DNA of 15,756 bases from Candidatus Zhuqueibacterota bacterium (GCA_003644825.1 QNDJ01000007.1:1-15756), one strand, 5' to 3'. Positions 1-7,506 are shown, counted from the first letter of the stretch. Numbers and translations: made by a program. The notes: generated by a model not told the origin, from the sequence alone.

Positions 1-903
1 ATTATAAATTTCTACTGCTTTATTGATTGTTTTTCTATCTCTTTGAGAGGATTGAAACATCTGAAGAATTAAATATAAAGAATATATAGGATTTCGCATT
101 GCCTTGGCCATATCCTTTGATATTCTCTTTAATGTTTTAAGCCTCTCATCTTTGATTCTTTCCTGTTCAAGAATCTTAAAATCACTCACCATTTTATTGA
201 AAGCATCTCCAAGGAGTCTTGTTTCATTTTTGCTTTTTATTTCAAGGTGTATATCCCGTTCACCCTTTCCAAACCTTCCAAAAGCATCTGTAATAACCTT
301 TATTGGTTCAGTAATTCTCTTTGCAAGAAAGTAAGACAGGAAAAAGGCTATAACAACAGACAGAAGACCAATATAAATCAGGGTATTTCTGAAGGAATTT
401 ATTTTACGTCTGGCATCATTCAAAGAATACACAATTCTTATACAAACATTGCCAGGACTAATACCCTTGACCGGGATTCCAAGGTCAATAACCGGCTCAT
501 TCCTGTAATATGTATTTCTTAAGATTCTATCTTCTCCTTTTAAAGAAAGAAATTTATCTCTTTCTTTATTAAATTCCTTCAGATATTCTTCCTCAAATTT
601 GCTCGAAACAATATCATCTTTTCCTTCTCTCAATATTTCTGCAAGTTTTACCTCTCTTCTTGAAATAATGTTGTCCGTAATATTCTGAAGCTGGAGAACA
701 TTATCAGAAAGAATGCCGGGAACACTCAATAATGAAAACATATACAGCAAACTTGAAGCATTTTCCTTTGTTTCACTCATTACACTATTCTTATATGAGT
801 TGAACAGAAAATAAAGGAGAGTGCTCCATATTATTAAAATAATGATACAGGAAGAGATAAATATCTGGTAATGGATTTTTCTGAAAATCTTTATTTTTCT
901 CAT
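1..903 (-). CDS. HAMP-domain membrane sensor with degenerate H-box, partial (C-terminus off the left edge)
   Basis: The frame is open from ATG 903 to the window edge (301 codons, no stop), so the end of the gene is missing. Visible layout: a transmembrane segment at about residues 12-34, an extracytoplasmic region of about 140 residues, a second transmembrane segment at about 174-194, then a HAMP linker (RITEPIKVI, about 195-246). A charged helix follows and leads into what should be the dimerisation and phosphoacceptor helix of a histidine kinase. There the sequence reads AKAMRNPI (266-273), where the family has A-H-E-[IL]-R-N-P-L, so the phosphoacceptor His is Lys267. The ATG overlaps the stop of the upstream substrate-binding protein gene (ATGA), implying translational coupling and a joint role in sensing. 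It may be a non-phosphorylating sensor or a decayed kinase; the catalytic domain cannot be inspected here. Confidence 0.75.
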   Translation of the reverse strand, partial: MRKIKIFRKIHYQIFISSCIIILIIWSTLLYFLFNSYKNSVMSETKENASSLLYMFSLLSVPGILSDNVLQLQNITDNIISRREVKLAEILREGKDDIVSSKFEEEYLKEFNKERDKFLSLKGEDRILRNTYYRNEPVIDLGIPVKGISPGNVCIRIVYSLNDARRKINSFRNTLIYIGLLSVVIAFFLSYFLAKRITEPIKVITDAFGRFGKGERDIHLEIKSKNETRLLGDAFNKMVSDFKILEQERIKDERLKTLKRISKDMAKAMRNPIYSLYLILQMFQSSQRDRKTINKAVEIYN

Positions 904-2426
904 TCTATAATTACTTCCTTAAAATCAGGTAAACTTAAGGGGCTTAATCTAAAATTCTTTATTCTGGGTGAAACTCCAAAATAAGGTGAATAAAAATTGA
1001 AAAAAATACAGGGGGTATCCTTTATCAACAGTTCCTGTATTTTTATGTAGACTTTTTCTCTTTCTTTTTGGTCAAATGTTGTTATCCCCTTTATTAGAAG
1101 CCTATCAACCTCAGGATTATTATAATTCATTATATTTTCTGGAAATTTTGAGTAAAATAATGGATACAGGGTTCCATCAGGGTCAAGAATCGAATTTTTA
1201 ATACCATCTAAAAAGATGTCTGCTTTACCATTTTTGATGTATCTATCATATTCATTCCAGCTATCAAATGTAATTAAATCCACATCAAAACCAGATTTAT
1301 TTAACTGCCTGATTATGGTATTTATCATCCCCTTACTTCTGAATGCAAATTCAGAGTAAAATGCAAATGTAGCTTTAATTTTCCCCTTTACCCCTGACAA
1401 TTTTATATAACGTCTGGCAACGGGGGGGTCATATTTTTCCTGTTTCAGTTCTTTGGAATGCCCCAATATACCTGGTGGTAAAGGAGAATCTGCAGGTATC
1501 GCATTACCCTGGTTTATATAATAAACAATCTCTTTTCTGTTTATAGCTTTTAATGCAGCTTTTCTCAAATATATATTTTTAAATGGATTTTTCCTATTGT
1601 TAAAACATATACAGACAAGGGATATCGGTATATTCTTAAAAATAGATATATTGTTTTCTTCAAAAACTCTGAAATAATTACCTGCTACGGGGGATGTAAC
1701 ATCAATCTTTCCCTCCACCATAAGGTCATGCCTTTTCCAGTGCCTACAGATTTTGAATTCAAGACAATTTATGCGGGGGATTTTACCCCAGTATCTTTTA
1801 TTTTTTTCAAGGAGTATACTTTTTCCTTTAATCCAGTCCTTAACTAAAAATGGACCTGTTCCTATGGGCTTAAATTCACCTCCATTCAGAAAACTATGCA
1901 TTACCCTGCCTGATATAATACAGGATATAAAAGGGCTTGAAAGTATCTTTAAAAAGGGGCTGTAAACCCTTTTTAAATAGAATACCAGTTTATATTTTCC
2001 CTGAATTTCAATCCTCTGAAGGATTTCAGATAAAATCGAAGGCTCTAAATTTTTAAAATTATGATTGTTTAAAAAGTAAGGAGAAAAGGTATCATACACA
2101 TCCCTTGAGGTTAGTTCTTCACCATTATGGAAAAGTATTCCCTTTTTCAGGTATATTGTATATGCTTTTTTATCGGAAGAAAGTTCCCAGGAATCAGCAA
2201 GGTTGGGTTTAACAGCAGATGTTTCATAATCAAAAGTAAACAGGGGCTCAAAAATCTGTGAAAATATCAGAGGGAAATCTACATACTGGGGTAAGAATGG
2301 GTTTAAATTTTCAGGTTCTACAGATATAGCATAAACTATCTTTTCTGGATTATTCCTGTTCAGTACATATACTAAAACTGCAACAATTACAACAAAAACA
2401 ATTAAGAGGTAAAACTTTCTTTTCAC
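900..2426 (-). CDS. ABC-type peptide/nickel family solute-binding protein (SBP family 5), membrane-anchored
   Basis: A 508-residue protein of the OppA/DppA/NikA class (SBP_bac_5), which binds oligopeptides, dipeptides or metal chelates outside the cytoplasmic membrane. The family fingerprint is visible near the N-terminus: EPENLNPF followed by ADSWELSSDKKAYTIYLKKG, then FHNGEELTSRDV, where the second lobe begins. Residues 5-23 are one hydrophobic segment after MKRK. There is no lipobox cysteine and no clear AxA cleavage site, so I infer an uncleaved N-terminal anchor. The start codon is GTG 2426; a TAA lies in frame three codons upstream, and AAGAGGT is about 24 nt upstream, which is far for a ribosome site. 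No permease or ATPase genes adjoin it. Instead it overlaps the sensor gene by 4 bp, so it may present ligand to that sensor rather than feed a transporter. Confidence 0.85.
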   Translation of the reverse strand: MKRKFYLLIVFVVIVAVLVYVLNRNNPEKIVYAISVEPENLNPFLPQYVDFPLIFSQIFEPLFTFDYETSAVKPNLADSWELSSDKKAYTIYLKKGILFHNGEELTSRDVYDTFSPYFLNNHNFKNLEPSILSEILQRIEIQGKYKLVFYLKRVYSPFLKILSSPFISCIISGRVMHSFLNGGEFKPIGTGPFLVKDWIKGKSILLEKNKRYWGKIPRINCLEFKICRHWKRHDLMVEGKIDVTSPVAGNYFRVFEENNISIFKNIPISLVCICFNNRKNPFKNIYLRKAALKAINRKEIVYYINQGNAIPADSPLPPGILGHSKELKQEKYDPPVARRYIKLSGVKGKIKATFAFYSEFAFRSKGMINTIIRQLNKSGFDVDLITFDSWNEYDRYIKNGKADIFLDGIKNSILDPDGTLYPLFYSKFPENIMNYNNPEVDRLLIKGITTFDQKEREKVYIKIQELLIKDTPCIFFNFYSPYFGVSPRIKNFRLSPLSLPDFKEVIIE

Positions 2427-2486
2427 GGATAAAATTTAAGAAAATTTTACCTCTTATGCAACCCAAAATTAATTGATTAAGTTATG

Positions 2487-2573
2487 CTATAAACCAAAGC
2501 TACTTACTCTTACCGTAGCATCCCCATTCATTACCCGGATAAACCACCTGGTAAAAGAAATTAAAGAACGCAT
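2487..2573 (-). CDS. 28-aa small ORF with a strong ribosome binding site
   Basis: ATG 2573 to TAG 2489-2487 encodes 28 residues, starting MRSLISFTRWFIRV and ending VRVSSFGL. It starts 12 nt after the stop of the radical SAM gene and is preceded by AAGGAGG with a 5-nt spacer to the ATG, the best ribosome site in this operon. The sequence is basic (four Arg) with an aromatic/hydrophobic first half and no Cys or Lys. I do not recognise it. Its place between a B12-type radical SAM gene and a solute-binding protein gene allows several ideas: a modified peptide, a small membrane-associated protein, or a leader peptide for the next gene. Translation is likely from the ribosome site; any function is inference. 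Confidence 0.5.
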   Translation of the reverse strand: MRSLISFTRWFIRVMNGDATVRVSSFGL

Positions 2574-2585
2574 TTTTACCTCCTT

Positions 2586-3941
2586 TTAGTTAAATCTATT
2601 AATTAATATTCCTTCTTTTCTCAGTCTTTTATATCTTTTTTTTCTATTTATTCTGTCCACAAAAGGATAGATTCCTTTAATCAGGAACTCCAGCAACAGT
2701 TTAGAAAGTTTTGCCCTCCAGTCCGGTATTCTGTATTTAAAACCACTGACATAATTTCCTTTTAATCTGTCTTTTATTTTTTCAAAAATTGGCGTTCCTT
2801 TGTATACTTCCATAGTTGGCTCAATGGATAGATTTCCGTTTCTAACGTGATGATTGGTTCTGAGAAAGTTCAGGAATTTGATATTTTCTTTCACCTCATT
2901 AAAGGATGTTTCATTATCAAAAAAGATGAAACCAATTTTATACGGTATATCAAGCTGGTCCAGGGTTTTCATTGCTTCAATATTTTTTTCAACGGTAGTT
3001 CCCTTATTGAATCTTTTAAGTCCTTCATTAAACCCGCTTTCCACGCCAATAAACACAGTAGCAAGACCTGCTCTTTTAAGGAGTTTGAATAAATTTTTTT
3101 CTATATCATTGGCTCTACACGCTATAGCGAAACCAACCTTAAGATTCCTTTTAAGAATATTCTCAGCAATTCCTACGGAATGACTTTTTCCATTTTCGCC
3201 GGGTCCGATAAACTGATCATCTATGAAGGTAAACCGAGTGAAATTAAATTTTTTATTCAGATATTCAATTTCGTCAACAACGTTTTCCGGAGACCTGCAT
3301 CTCCATTTTTTGCCCGGGCTCAAACCATAAAAACTGGAGATTGAGCAAAAACTGCACCTTCCATAGCACCCTCTTGAAGTTATTAAGGTGATGGAACCTG
3401 ATTCGAGGTAAACCTGCTTCGAATAATCTCTGGCAGGCCAGTTAAGAGAATCAAGGTCCTCAATAAGAGGGCGTGGTGGATTTACAACAATTTCATCACC
3501 TCTTCTAAAAGAAACTCCTTTTACACCTTCAAGAGATTCACTCTGTTCAATTCTTTCCACAAGTTCATTAAAAGTTTTTTCTCCTTCACCCCTTACTATA
3601 GAATCGATTTCTTTAAAATCTGTCAGAAGCTCTTTATGATTGAAAGTAGGAAAATGGTGCCCAAGGGTAATATGCCCCCGATAGCCTTCTTTTCTCAATC
3701 TTTTTATCAATTTAATACCCCTTGGAGCATTTATCTCAATAAGGGACAAACCAAGTATATCAGGGTTAAAATAGGCGATTATATTTATCAGTTCCTTTAT
3801 AGAAAAATTCAAAATAGCATTATAACATATATGTACATCATGTTTTCTATCTGCATTACCCTTCAGGTAAGCAATACCGAGGATTTCAAACCTTGGCTTT
3901 TTGTGGTCGTCTGGTGAAACATCTAATAGGAATATCTTCAT
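2586..3941 (-). CDS. B12-binding domain radical SAM protein
   Basis: A 451-residue protein. An N-terminal Rossmann-like region (about 1-165) fits the cobalamin-binding domain found in BchE-type radical SAM enzymes: FNPDILGLSL, then HITLGHHFPTF, then VRGEGEKTFNELV. A radical SAM barrel follows, with the [4Fe-4S] motif C-x3-C-x2-C (CYGRCSFC, C192/C196/C199) and the later VFIGVESG strand. Such enzymes use S-adenosylmethionine and often methylcobalamin for methylation, ring formation or related chemistry; the substrate cannot be read from the sequence. I chose ATG 3941 (MKIFLLDVSP); TTG 3947 two codons upstream is an alternative. AAGAG lies about 11 nt upstream of the ATG. The C-terminal 40 residues are rich in Arg and Lys. 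It is the first gene of the operon that continues into the 28-aa ORF, the substrate-binding protein and the sensor. Confidence 0.88.
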   Translation of the reverse strand: MKIFLLDVSPDDHKKPRFEILGIAYLKGNADRKHDVHICYNAILNFSIKELINIIAYFNPDILGLSLIEINAPRGIKLIKRLRKEGYRGHITLGHHFPTFNHKELLTDFKEIDSIVRGEGEKTFNELVERIEQSESLEGVKGVSFRRGDEIVVNPPRPLIEDLDSLNWPARDYSKQVYLESGSITLITSRGCYGRCSFCSISSFYGLSPGKKWRCRSPENVVDEIEYLNKKFNFTRFTFIDDQFIGPGENGKSHSVGIAENILKRNLKVGFAIACRANDIEKNLFKLLKRAGLATVFIGVESGFNEGLKRFNKGTTVEKNIEAMKTLDQLDIPYKIGFIFFDNETSFNEVKENIKFLNFLRTNHHVRNGNLSIEPTMEVYKGTPIFEKIKDRLKGNYVSGFKYRIPDWRAKLSKLLLEFLIKGIYPFVDRINRKKRYKRLRKEGILINRFN

Positions 3942-4063
3942 CTTCAAAATCTCTTAACCAATCAAATTTTCAACTAAAATGTAGGCGGGTAAAGTGTGTG
4001 TTAAAAGGGTTATTAACAGATAAATGGTATTTAATAAGTTAAAAAATCAATTCTAAATTTTTT

Positions 4064-4591
4064 TTATCCAGAAGTTAAATCTGATTTACTTTTTTCATCA
4101 TATCTTCCAACAATAACCCTGGCTGGTCTGAGTAATATATTGTTTATTGTGTACCCTGTCTGTACCACATCCAGGATAACATCATCAAGTTCTTCCTGAT
4201 AAACAGGCTTTACCATAATCGCTTCATGGAAATTATGGTCAAACTTCTCACCTTTTGAAGGAATCTTTTTTAAACCGTTAACTTTCAACATATTCTCAAT
4301 CTTTTTGTATATAAGCTCAATTCCTTCCCTGAAGGATTGATATTCATCACTATTGTGTTTCATACACTTTTCAATATCATCAATTATGGGCAGTATAGAT
4401 TTAAATATTTCTCTCTTTATATAGTTAGCAAGTTCCTCTCTTTCTTTTTCAACTCTTTTCTTGTAGTTTTCAAAATCAGCTTTAATTCTGAGGAACTTAT
4501 TCTTATATTCATTAAAATCCTTTCCAGAATCAACATCTATTTTCTGTTTTTCATCATTACCATAATCTTCTTTTTCTAAAAATTGCTCCAC
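4064..4591 (-). CDS. grpE: GrpE, nucleotide exchange factor for DnaK
   Basis: GrpE releases ADP from the chaperone DnaK and works with DnaJ in the cytoplasm. Signature stretches are present: the long N-terminal helix with IKADFENYKKRVEKE, then ILPIIDDIEKCM, GEKFDHNFHEAIM (family FDPxxHEA), and GYTINNILLRPARVIVG at the C-terminus. The length of 175 aa is normal for the family, and the N-terminus is acidic and low-complexity as usual. I chose GTG 4591. The in-frame GTG at 4600, three codons upstream, lies inside the ribosome site AAGAGGTGA, whereas GTG 4591 sits 6 nt after it. The gene begins 12 nt after the dnaJ stop, giving the order dnaJ-grpE. No dnaK or hrcA is in the window. Confidence 0.95.
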   Translation of the reverse strand: MEQFLEKEDYGNDEKQKIDVDSGKDFNEYKNKFLRIKADFENYKKRVEKEREELANYIKREIFKSILPIIDDIEKCMKHNSDEYQSFREGIELIYKKIENMLKVNGLKKIPSKGEKFDHNFHEAIMVKPVYQEELDDVILDVVQTGYTINNILLRPARVIVGRYDEKSKSDLTSG

Positions 4592-4603
4592 AAAAATCAC
4601 CTC

Positions 4604-5716
4604 TTAATATTTTATTCCGCTGATTTCAGCAAATTCTCTCAGCAATTTTTTCTGTTTTTCATTTAATTTTTCAGGTACCCTTATCTTTATATTAACGAAC
4701 ATATCACCTGTGGAATCTTTTGTTTTTACCCCCAGTCCTTTGAGTCTGAAAATCGATTCACTCTGTGTCCCCGGTGGAATTTTTAGGTCCACTTTTTTCC
4801 CGTAAATAGTTTTTATCCTTATTTTCGTTCCGAGTGTTGCCTGGATAATATTCAAAGGAATATCAACATAAATATCATTACCTTTCCTTTTAAAGAAAGA
4901 ATCCTGGCTTATATGAATTTCCACAATCAAATCTCCAGGTGTACCACCAGCAATACCTTTATTTCCCTGTCCGGAAAGTCTCAATCTTTCACCGTCTTTT
5001 ATACCAGGTGGAATATTCAGGCTTATTTTTTTTAAAACATTTACACTTCCTTTTCCGTTGCACCGACTACAAACTCTGGATATTTTTTTTCCTCTACCGA
5101 AACATACTGGACAGGGCTTACTGAATGCAAACGAACCCTTGACCTCCGAGATAGTGCCTCTTCCACCACAATTACTGCATATCTCAATGGAGCTGCCTGG
5201 TTCTGCTCCTGTTCCACCACATCGATGACATACTTCTTCTCTCTGAACTTTTATTAAAACTTTTCCACCTTCCACTGATGTTTTCAGCGGTATATTTAAT
5301 TCAGAATATATATCTTTACCTTTCTGGGGTGCGTAGCTCTCCTGTCTTATATTTTCTCCAAAATCAAAAAACTGTGAAAAAATATCATCCAGCCCCAGAT
5401 CACCAAAGTTTACTGAACTGTATCTTTTTCCTTTTTTGAATCCACCAAATATATCCCTCAGGTCAAATCCATTCATACCGGAGAAACTTCCTGAAGCACC
5501 AAACTTTCTTAACCTGTCATATTTCTCTCTCTTTCTGGGATCACTAAGGACTTCATAAGCTTCAGAAATGTCTTTAAACTTTTCTTCTGCCTGTTTGTTA
5601 TTAGGGTTTTTATCGGGATGATATTTCTTTGCCAGCTTTCTATAAGCCTTTCTAATCTCATTCTGAGTTGCATTTTCATTAATTTCAAGGATTTTATAAT
5701 AATCCTTCTGCGGCAT
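4604..5716 (-). CDS. dnaJ: DnaJ (Hsp40) co-chaperone
   Basis: A full-length type I DnaJ of 370 residues. It has an N-terminal J domain (about 4-70, HPD at 33-35), which stimulates the DnaK ATPase, and a short Gly/Phe-rich linker (about 75-120). Four CxxCxGxG zinc-binding repeats start at C163, C180, C202 and C216, and the two substrate-binding beta domains follow. ATG 5716 is preceded by AAAGGTGAGAG. It follows a small membrane protein gene by 73 bp and precedes grpE by 12 bp. No CIRCE inverted repeat (TTAGCACTC-N9-GAGTGCTAA) is visible upstream. Instead the operon begins at a sigma-54-type promoter (6043-6065), which would be unusual control for core chaperones. Confidence 0.96.
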   Translation of the reverse strand: MPQKDYYKILEINENATQNEIRKAYRKLAKKYHPDKNPNNKQAEEKFKDISEAYEVLSDPRKREKYDRLRKFGASGSFSGMNGFDLRDIFGGFKKGKRYSSVNFGDLGLDDIFSQFFDFGENIRQESYAPQKGKDIYSELNIPLKTSVEGGKVLIKVQREEVCHRCGGTGAEPGSSIEICSNCGGRGTISEVKGSFAFSKPCPVCFGRGKKISRVCSRCNGKGSVNVLKKISLNIPPGIKDGERLRLSGQGNKGIAGGTPGDLIVEIHISQDSFFKRKGNDIYVDIPLNIIQATLGTKIRIKTIYGKKVDLKIPPGTQSESIFRLKGLGVKTKDSTGDMFVNIKIRVPEKLNEKQKKLLREFAEISGIKY

Positions 5717-5789
5717 AATCTCTCACCTTTTTAAAAAATATTATTAAAATATACATAACTCAAATAACATAGAAAAAAACCAAACTTAT

Positions 5790-6002
5790 TTAAAATATCC
5801 TTATACGAACAGATTCCTTTTTCAATTTCCTGACATACAATGCACCTGTTATTATTAATCCTCCAATAAAAAACAGAAAAGCTGAAACCATTGCAACCAG
5901 AATTCTCGGAAAAACAAATATTAATAATCCAGCAACAACAAAAAATAGACCCTTTATTAAATACACCCACCATGGACTATCATTAAACAGGTAGAACCAC
6001 AT
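5790..6002 (-). CDS. Small two-helix membrane protein (resembles the DUF308/HdeD repeat)
   Basis: A 70-residue protein with two predicted membrane helices, at about residues 11-31 and 34-56, and a basic C-terminal tail (RKLKKESVRIRIF). The pattern GLLIFVFPRI followed by FFIGGLIITGALY resembles one repeat unit of the DUF308/HdeD membrane family, but it is a single unit and the assignment is weak. ATG 6002 has a near-ideal ribosome site, AAAGGAGGT, 8 nt upstream. It is the first gene behind the sigma-54-like promoter, about 35 nt downstream of the predicted transcription start, and it is followed by dnaJ and grpE in the same direction. This suggests a membrane-stress or protein-quality-control unit, which is inference. 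Confidence 0.7.
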   Translation of the reverse strand: MWFYLFNDSPWWVYLIKGLFFVVAGLLIFVFPRILVAMVSAFLFFIGGLIITGALYVRKLKKESVRIRIF

Positions 6003-6042
6003 CGGTTATTACCTCCTTTCAATCGGAATCTTTCATTTATAG

Positions 6043-6065
6043 ATAAGGGCAATCTTTATACCAGA
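6043..6065 (-). promoter_or_regulatory. Sigma-54-type (-24/-12) promoter of the membrane protein-dnaJ-grpE operon
   Basis: Read on the minus strand the core is TGGTAT-AAAGA-TTGCCC, with GG and GC separated by exactly 10 bases, as in the sigma-54 consensus TGGCAC-N5-TTGCW. Transcription would begin near 6038, leaving about 35 nt before the AAAGGAGGT ribosome site and ATG 6002. The 23-bp block recurs at 14506-14528 with one mismatch. Confidence 0.72.
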
Positions 6066-6112
6066 ATTTTCAGAGAGAATTAAGCTTGAAAAATGCAAAA
6101 ATTTAAAAGAAA

Positions 6113-6157
6113 TGACATTATGGCAATAAATAACGAAAGAATTATGTCATTATTGCA
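6113..6157 (-). promoter_or_regulatory. Tandem activator-binding boxes upstream of the dnaJ-operon promoter
   Basis: Two 13-bp boxes on the plus strand: TGACATTATGGCA (6113-6125) and TGTCATTATTGCA (6145-6157). The first fits the palindrome TGNCAT-N-ATGNCA and the second fits it with one change. The centres are 32 bp apart, about three helical turns, so both would face the same side of the DNA. They lie about 75-120 bp upstream of the predicted start, the usual place for sigma-54 enhancer-binding proteins. The outer arms (AATGACAT and ATGTCATT) also form a larger inverted repeat. Confidence 0.55.
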
Positions 6158-6161
6158 TATT

Positions 6162-6338
6162 TTAGAGGTTTTTAATCAGTTTCAATTTTTTTTTTGATAC
6201 TGCTATTTTCCTTTGAATGTCTTTTTTCTTGAGCACCAATGTGGTATGACAATCAATACAGTTATAGAGAGATACCGTTTCTCCACTACCATTAACTTCC
6301 TGTTCGCCAATATAAACAAGATTTTTATGAGAGCACAT
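6162..6338 (-). CDS. Small Cys/His zinc-ribbon-like protein, 58 aa
   Basis: ATG 6338 to TAA 6164-6162 encodes 58 residues: MCSHKNLVYIGEQE, a Gly-rich turn, LYNCIDCHTTLVLKKKD, and a Lys-rich tail. C2 and H4 together with the C-x2-C-H (NCIDCH, about 27-31) look like a zinc ribbon with a basic C-terminus. The frame stays open upstream of the ATG and reads KGCNNM just before C2, adding another Cys, but no good start codon exists there before the TAA about 20 codons upstream. The ribosome site is only moderate (AAAGGGTG, about 8 nt upstream). Its 3' end touches the activator boxes of the dnaJ operon. Function is unknown; a nucleic-acid- or metal-binding role is inferred. Confidence 0.6.
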   Translation of the reverse strand: MCSHKNLVYIGEQEVNGSGETVSLYNCIDCHTTLVLKKKDIQRKIAVSKKKLKLIKNL

Positions 6339-6552
6339 ATTATTACACCCTTTTATTAATGTTATCGGCAGAGGATGAAAAAATATTAATCGAATTACAG
6401 CAAATTTTTAAATATTCCATTCTATAGATATATCTATTACCAGAATTGAATTCTGATAGGGGAAAAATACACTGGAAATCTCTGAAAAGACTAATAAGAA
6501 AAGAGCAGGTTTTGTAATAGAGATTGCCCTGCCACTTTTCTCACCTTAAAAC
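6339..6552. other. Intergenic region between arsA and the 58-aa gene
   Basis: Noncoding as far as I can see. It contains a perfect 14-bp palindrome ATAGATATATCTAT (6424-6437) and, 3 bp away, the inverted repeat CAGAATT-G-AATTCTG (6441-6455). Both are upstream of the 58-aa gene and could be operators. Just after the arsA stop, GCAGG and CCTGC can pair ahead of a T-rich tract (about 6500-6540, minus strand). This would be only a weak terminator, with a 5-bp stem and a large loop. Confidence 0.4.
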
Positions 6553-7506
6553 TTAAATATATTCCCTTAATTTTCTCAATTGTTCAATCCCCTGAATATC
6601 CATATCCAGTAAAGGTATTTTTGCCAGGATGTTTACTTTTAACAAAGCGTTCAGGTGTTCTATGTTCTGAAGCTCAATTTTTCTTCTTTTCTCTAAAAAA
6701 GGTGAACCATTCTTAACCTCAGGAGTAATTCTGTTTATTATCAAGCCTGTTATTTCAATTTTGTATTTTTTAAGGAGTTCAACAGACATTTTCGTTTCAG
6801 CGATAGATAGCTTTTCAGGTGTAACAACAAAAATAAAACAGGTTCTGTTTTTATCTAACAGGATTTTTCTTGCAAGTTCAAACCTACTTCTTCTTTTCAA
6901 AAGCAGGGAAAGAAGTGGATCCTCATTATTTTTACCTTTTCTGCCGTAGATTCTATCAACCGATTTTTTCAACTGAACAATTTTTCTTCTTTTTTCTATA
7001 AGGGAATCTATCCAGACACCAAGAATTTTTGGTAAAGATAAAAGCCTCAGGGTATGTCCGGTTGGAGCAGTATCGAAAACTATATTATCATAGTTCAATT
7101 TTTTATTTTGAGTTATTTCAATAAACTTATCAAATATTGCAGCTTCCTCTGCACCCGGTGTAAGGTAAGCAATCTCAATCTGCTTTTTTATCTCTGAAAT
7201 AAGCACAGGGCTGATAATACCAGAAATATCAGATTTTACCCTTCTAACATATTTTTTCGCCTCGAAGGAAGGGTCAATTTCAAGTGCATCAAGGTGCTCA
7301 GTAATAGAAAAAATACTTCTGCCTATCTTTTTATTAAAAACATCAGAAAGAGAATGGGCAGGGTCAGTAGAAACTAATAGAGTTTTTCTATCATTTTCGC
7401 TGATAAATAGAGCCGTAGCCGCTGCACAGGTTGATTTGCCAACTCCACCTTTACCACTAAAAAAGGTAAACTTTTTACCTATTACTTTTTCAACAACAGA
7501 AGTCAT
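6553..7506 (-). CDS. ArsA/Get3-family ATPase
   Basis: A 317-residue single-domain P-loop ATPase of the ArsA/Get3 family. It has the deviant Walker A GKGGVGKST (about 18-26), STDPAHSLSDVF (about 46-57) as the switch I region, and DTAPTGHTLR (about 145-154) as switch II. The family comprises ATPases of arsenite efflux and of tail-anchored protein targeting. No arsB, arsC or arsR lies nearby, so arsenite export is not supported by context. I chose ATG 7506 (MTSVVEKV). The frame extends 46 codons further upstream, but that part overlaps the preceding 94-aa gene and has no family resemblance. The gene overlaps that neighbour by 17 bp and is the last of the Mo/W cofactor operon, so a role in maturing or targeting Mo/W enzymes is possible but unproven. 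Confidence 0.87.
   Translation of the reverse strand: MTSVVEKVIGKKFTFFSGKGGVGKSTCAAATALFISENDRKTLLVSTDPAHSLSDVFNKKIGRSIFSITEHLDALEIDPSFEAKKYVRRVKSDISGIISPVLISEIKKQIEIAYLTPGAEEAAIFDKFIEITQNKKLNYDNIVFDTAPTGHTLRLLSLPKILGVWIDSLIEKRRKIVQLKKSVDRIYGRKGKNNEDPLLSLLLKRRSRFELARKILLDKNRTCFIFVVTPEKLSIAETKMSVELLKKYKIEITGLIINRITPEVKNGSPFLEKRRKIELQNIEHLNALLKVNILAKIPLLDMDIQGIEQLRKLREYI

Noticed and set aside
104-522. Two plus-strand frames near the left edge
   Set aside because: Both are antisense to the sensor gene, whose frame is open for 301 codons with membrane helices and HAMP features.
5731-5973. 80-aa minus-strand frame overlapping the small membrane protein
   Set aside because: It is a shifted reading of the 70-aa gene, which has the near-ideal ribosome site; the alternative has none and an odd composition.
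5717-6160. CIRCE heat-shock element for the dnaJ operon
   Set aside because: I searched by eye for TTAGCACTC-N9-GAGTGCTAA and its halves and found none.
6553-7506. Arsenic resistance locus
   Set aside because: Only an ArsA-family ATPase is present; no arsB, arsC, arsD or arsR gene adjoins it and the context is Mo/W cofactor synthesis.
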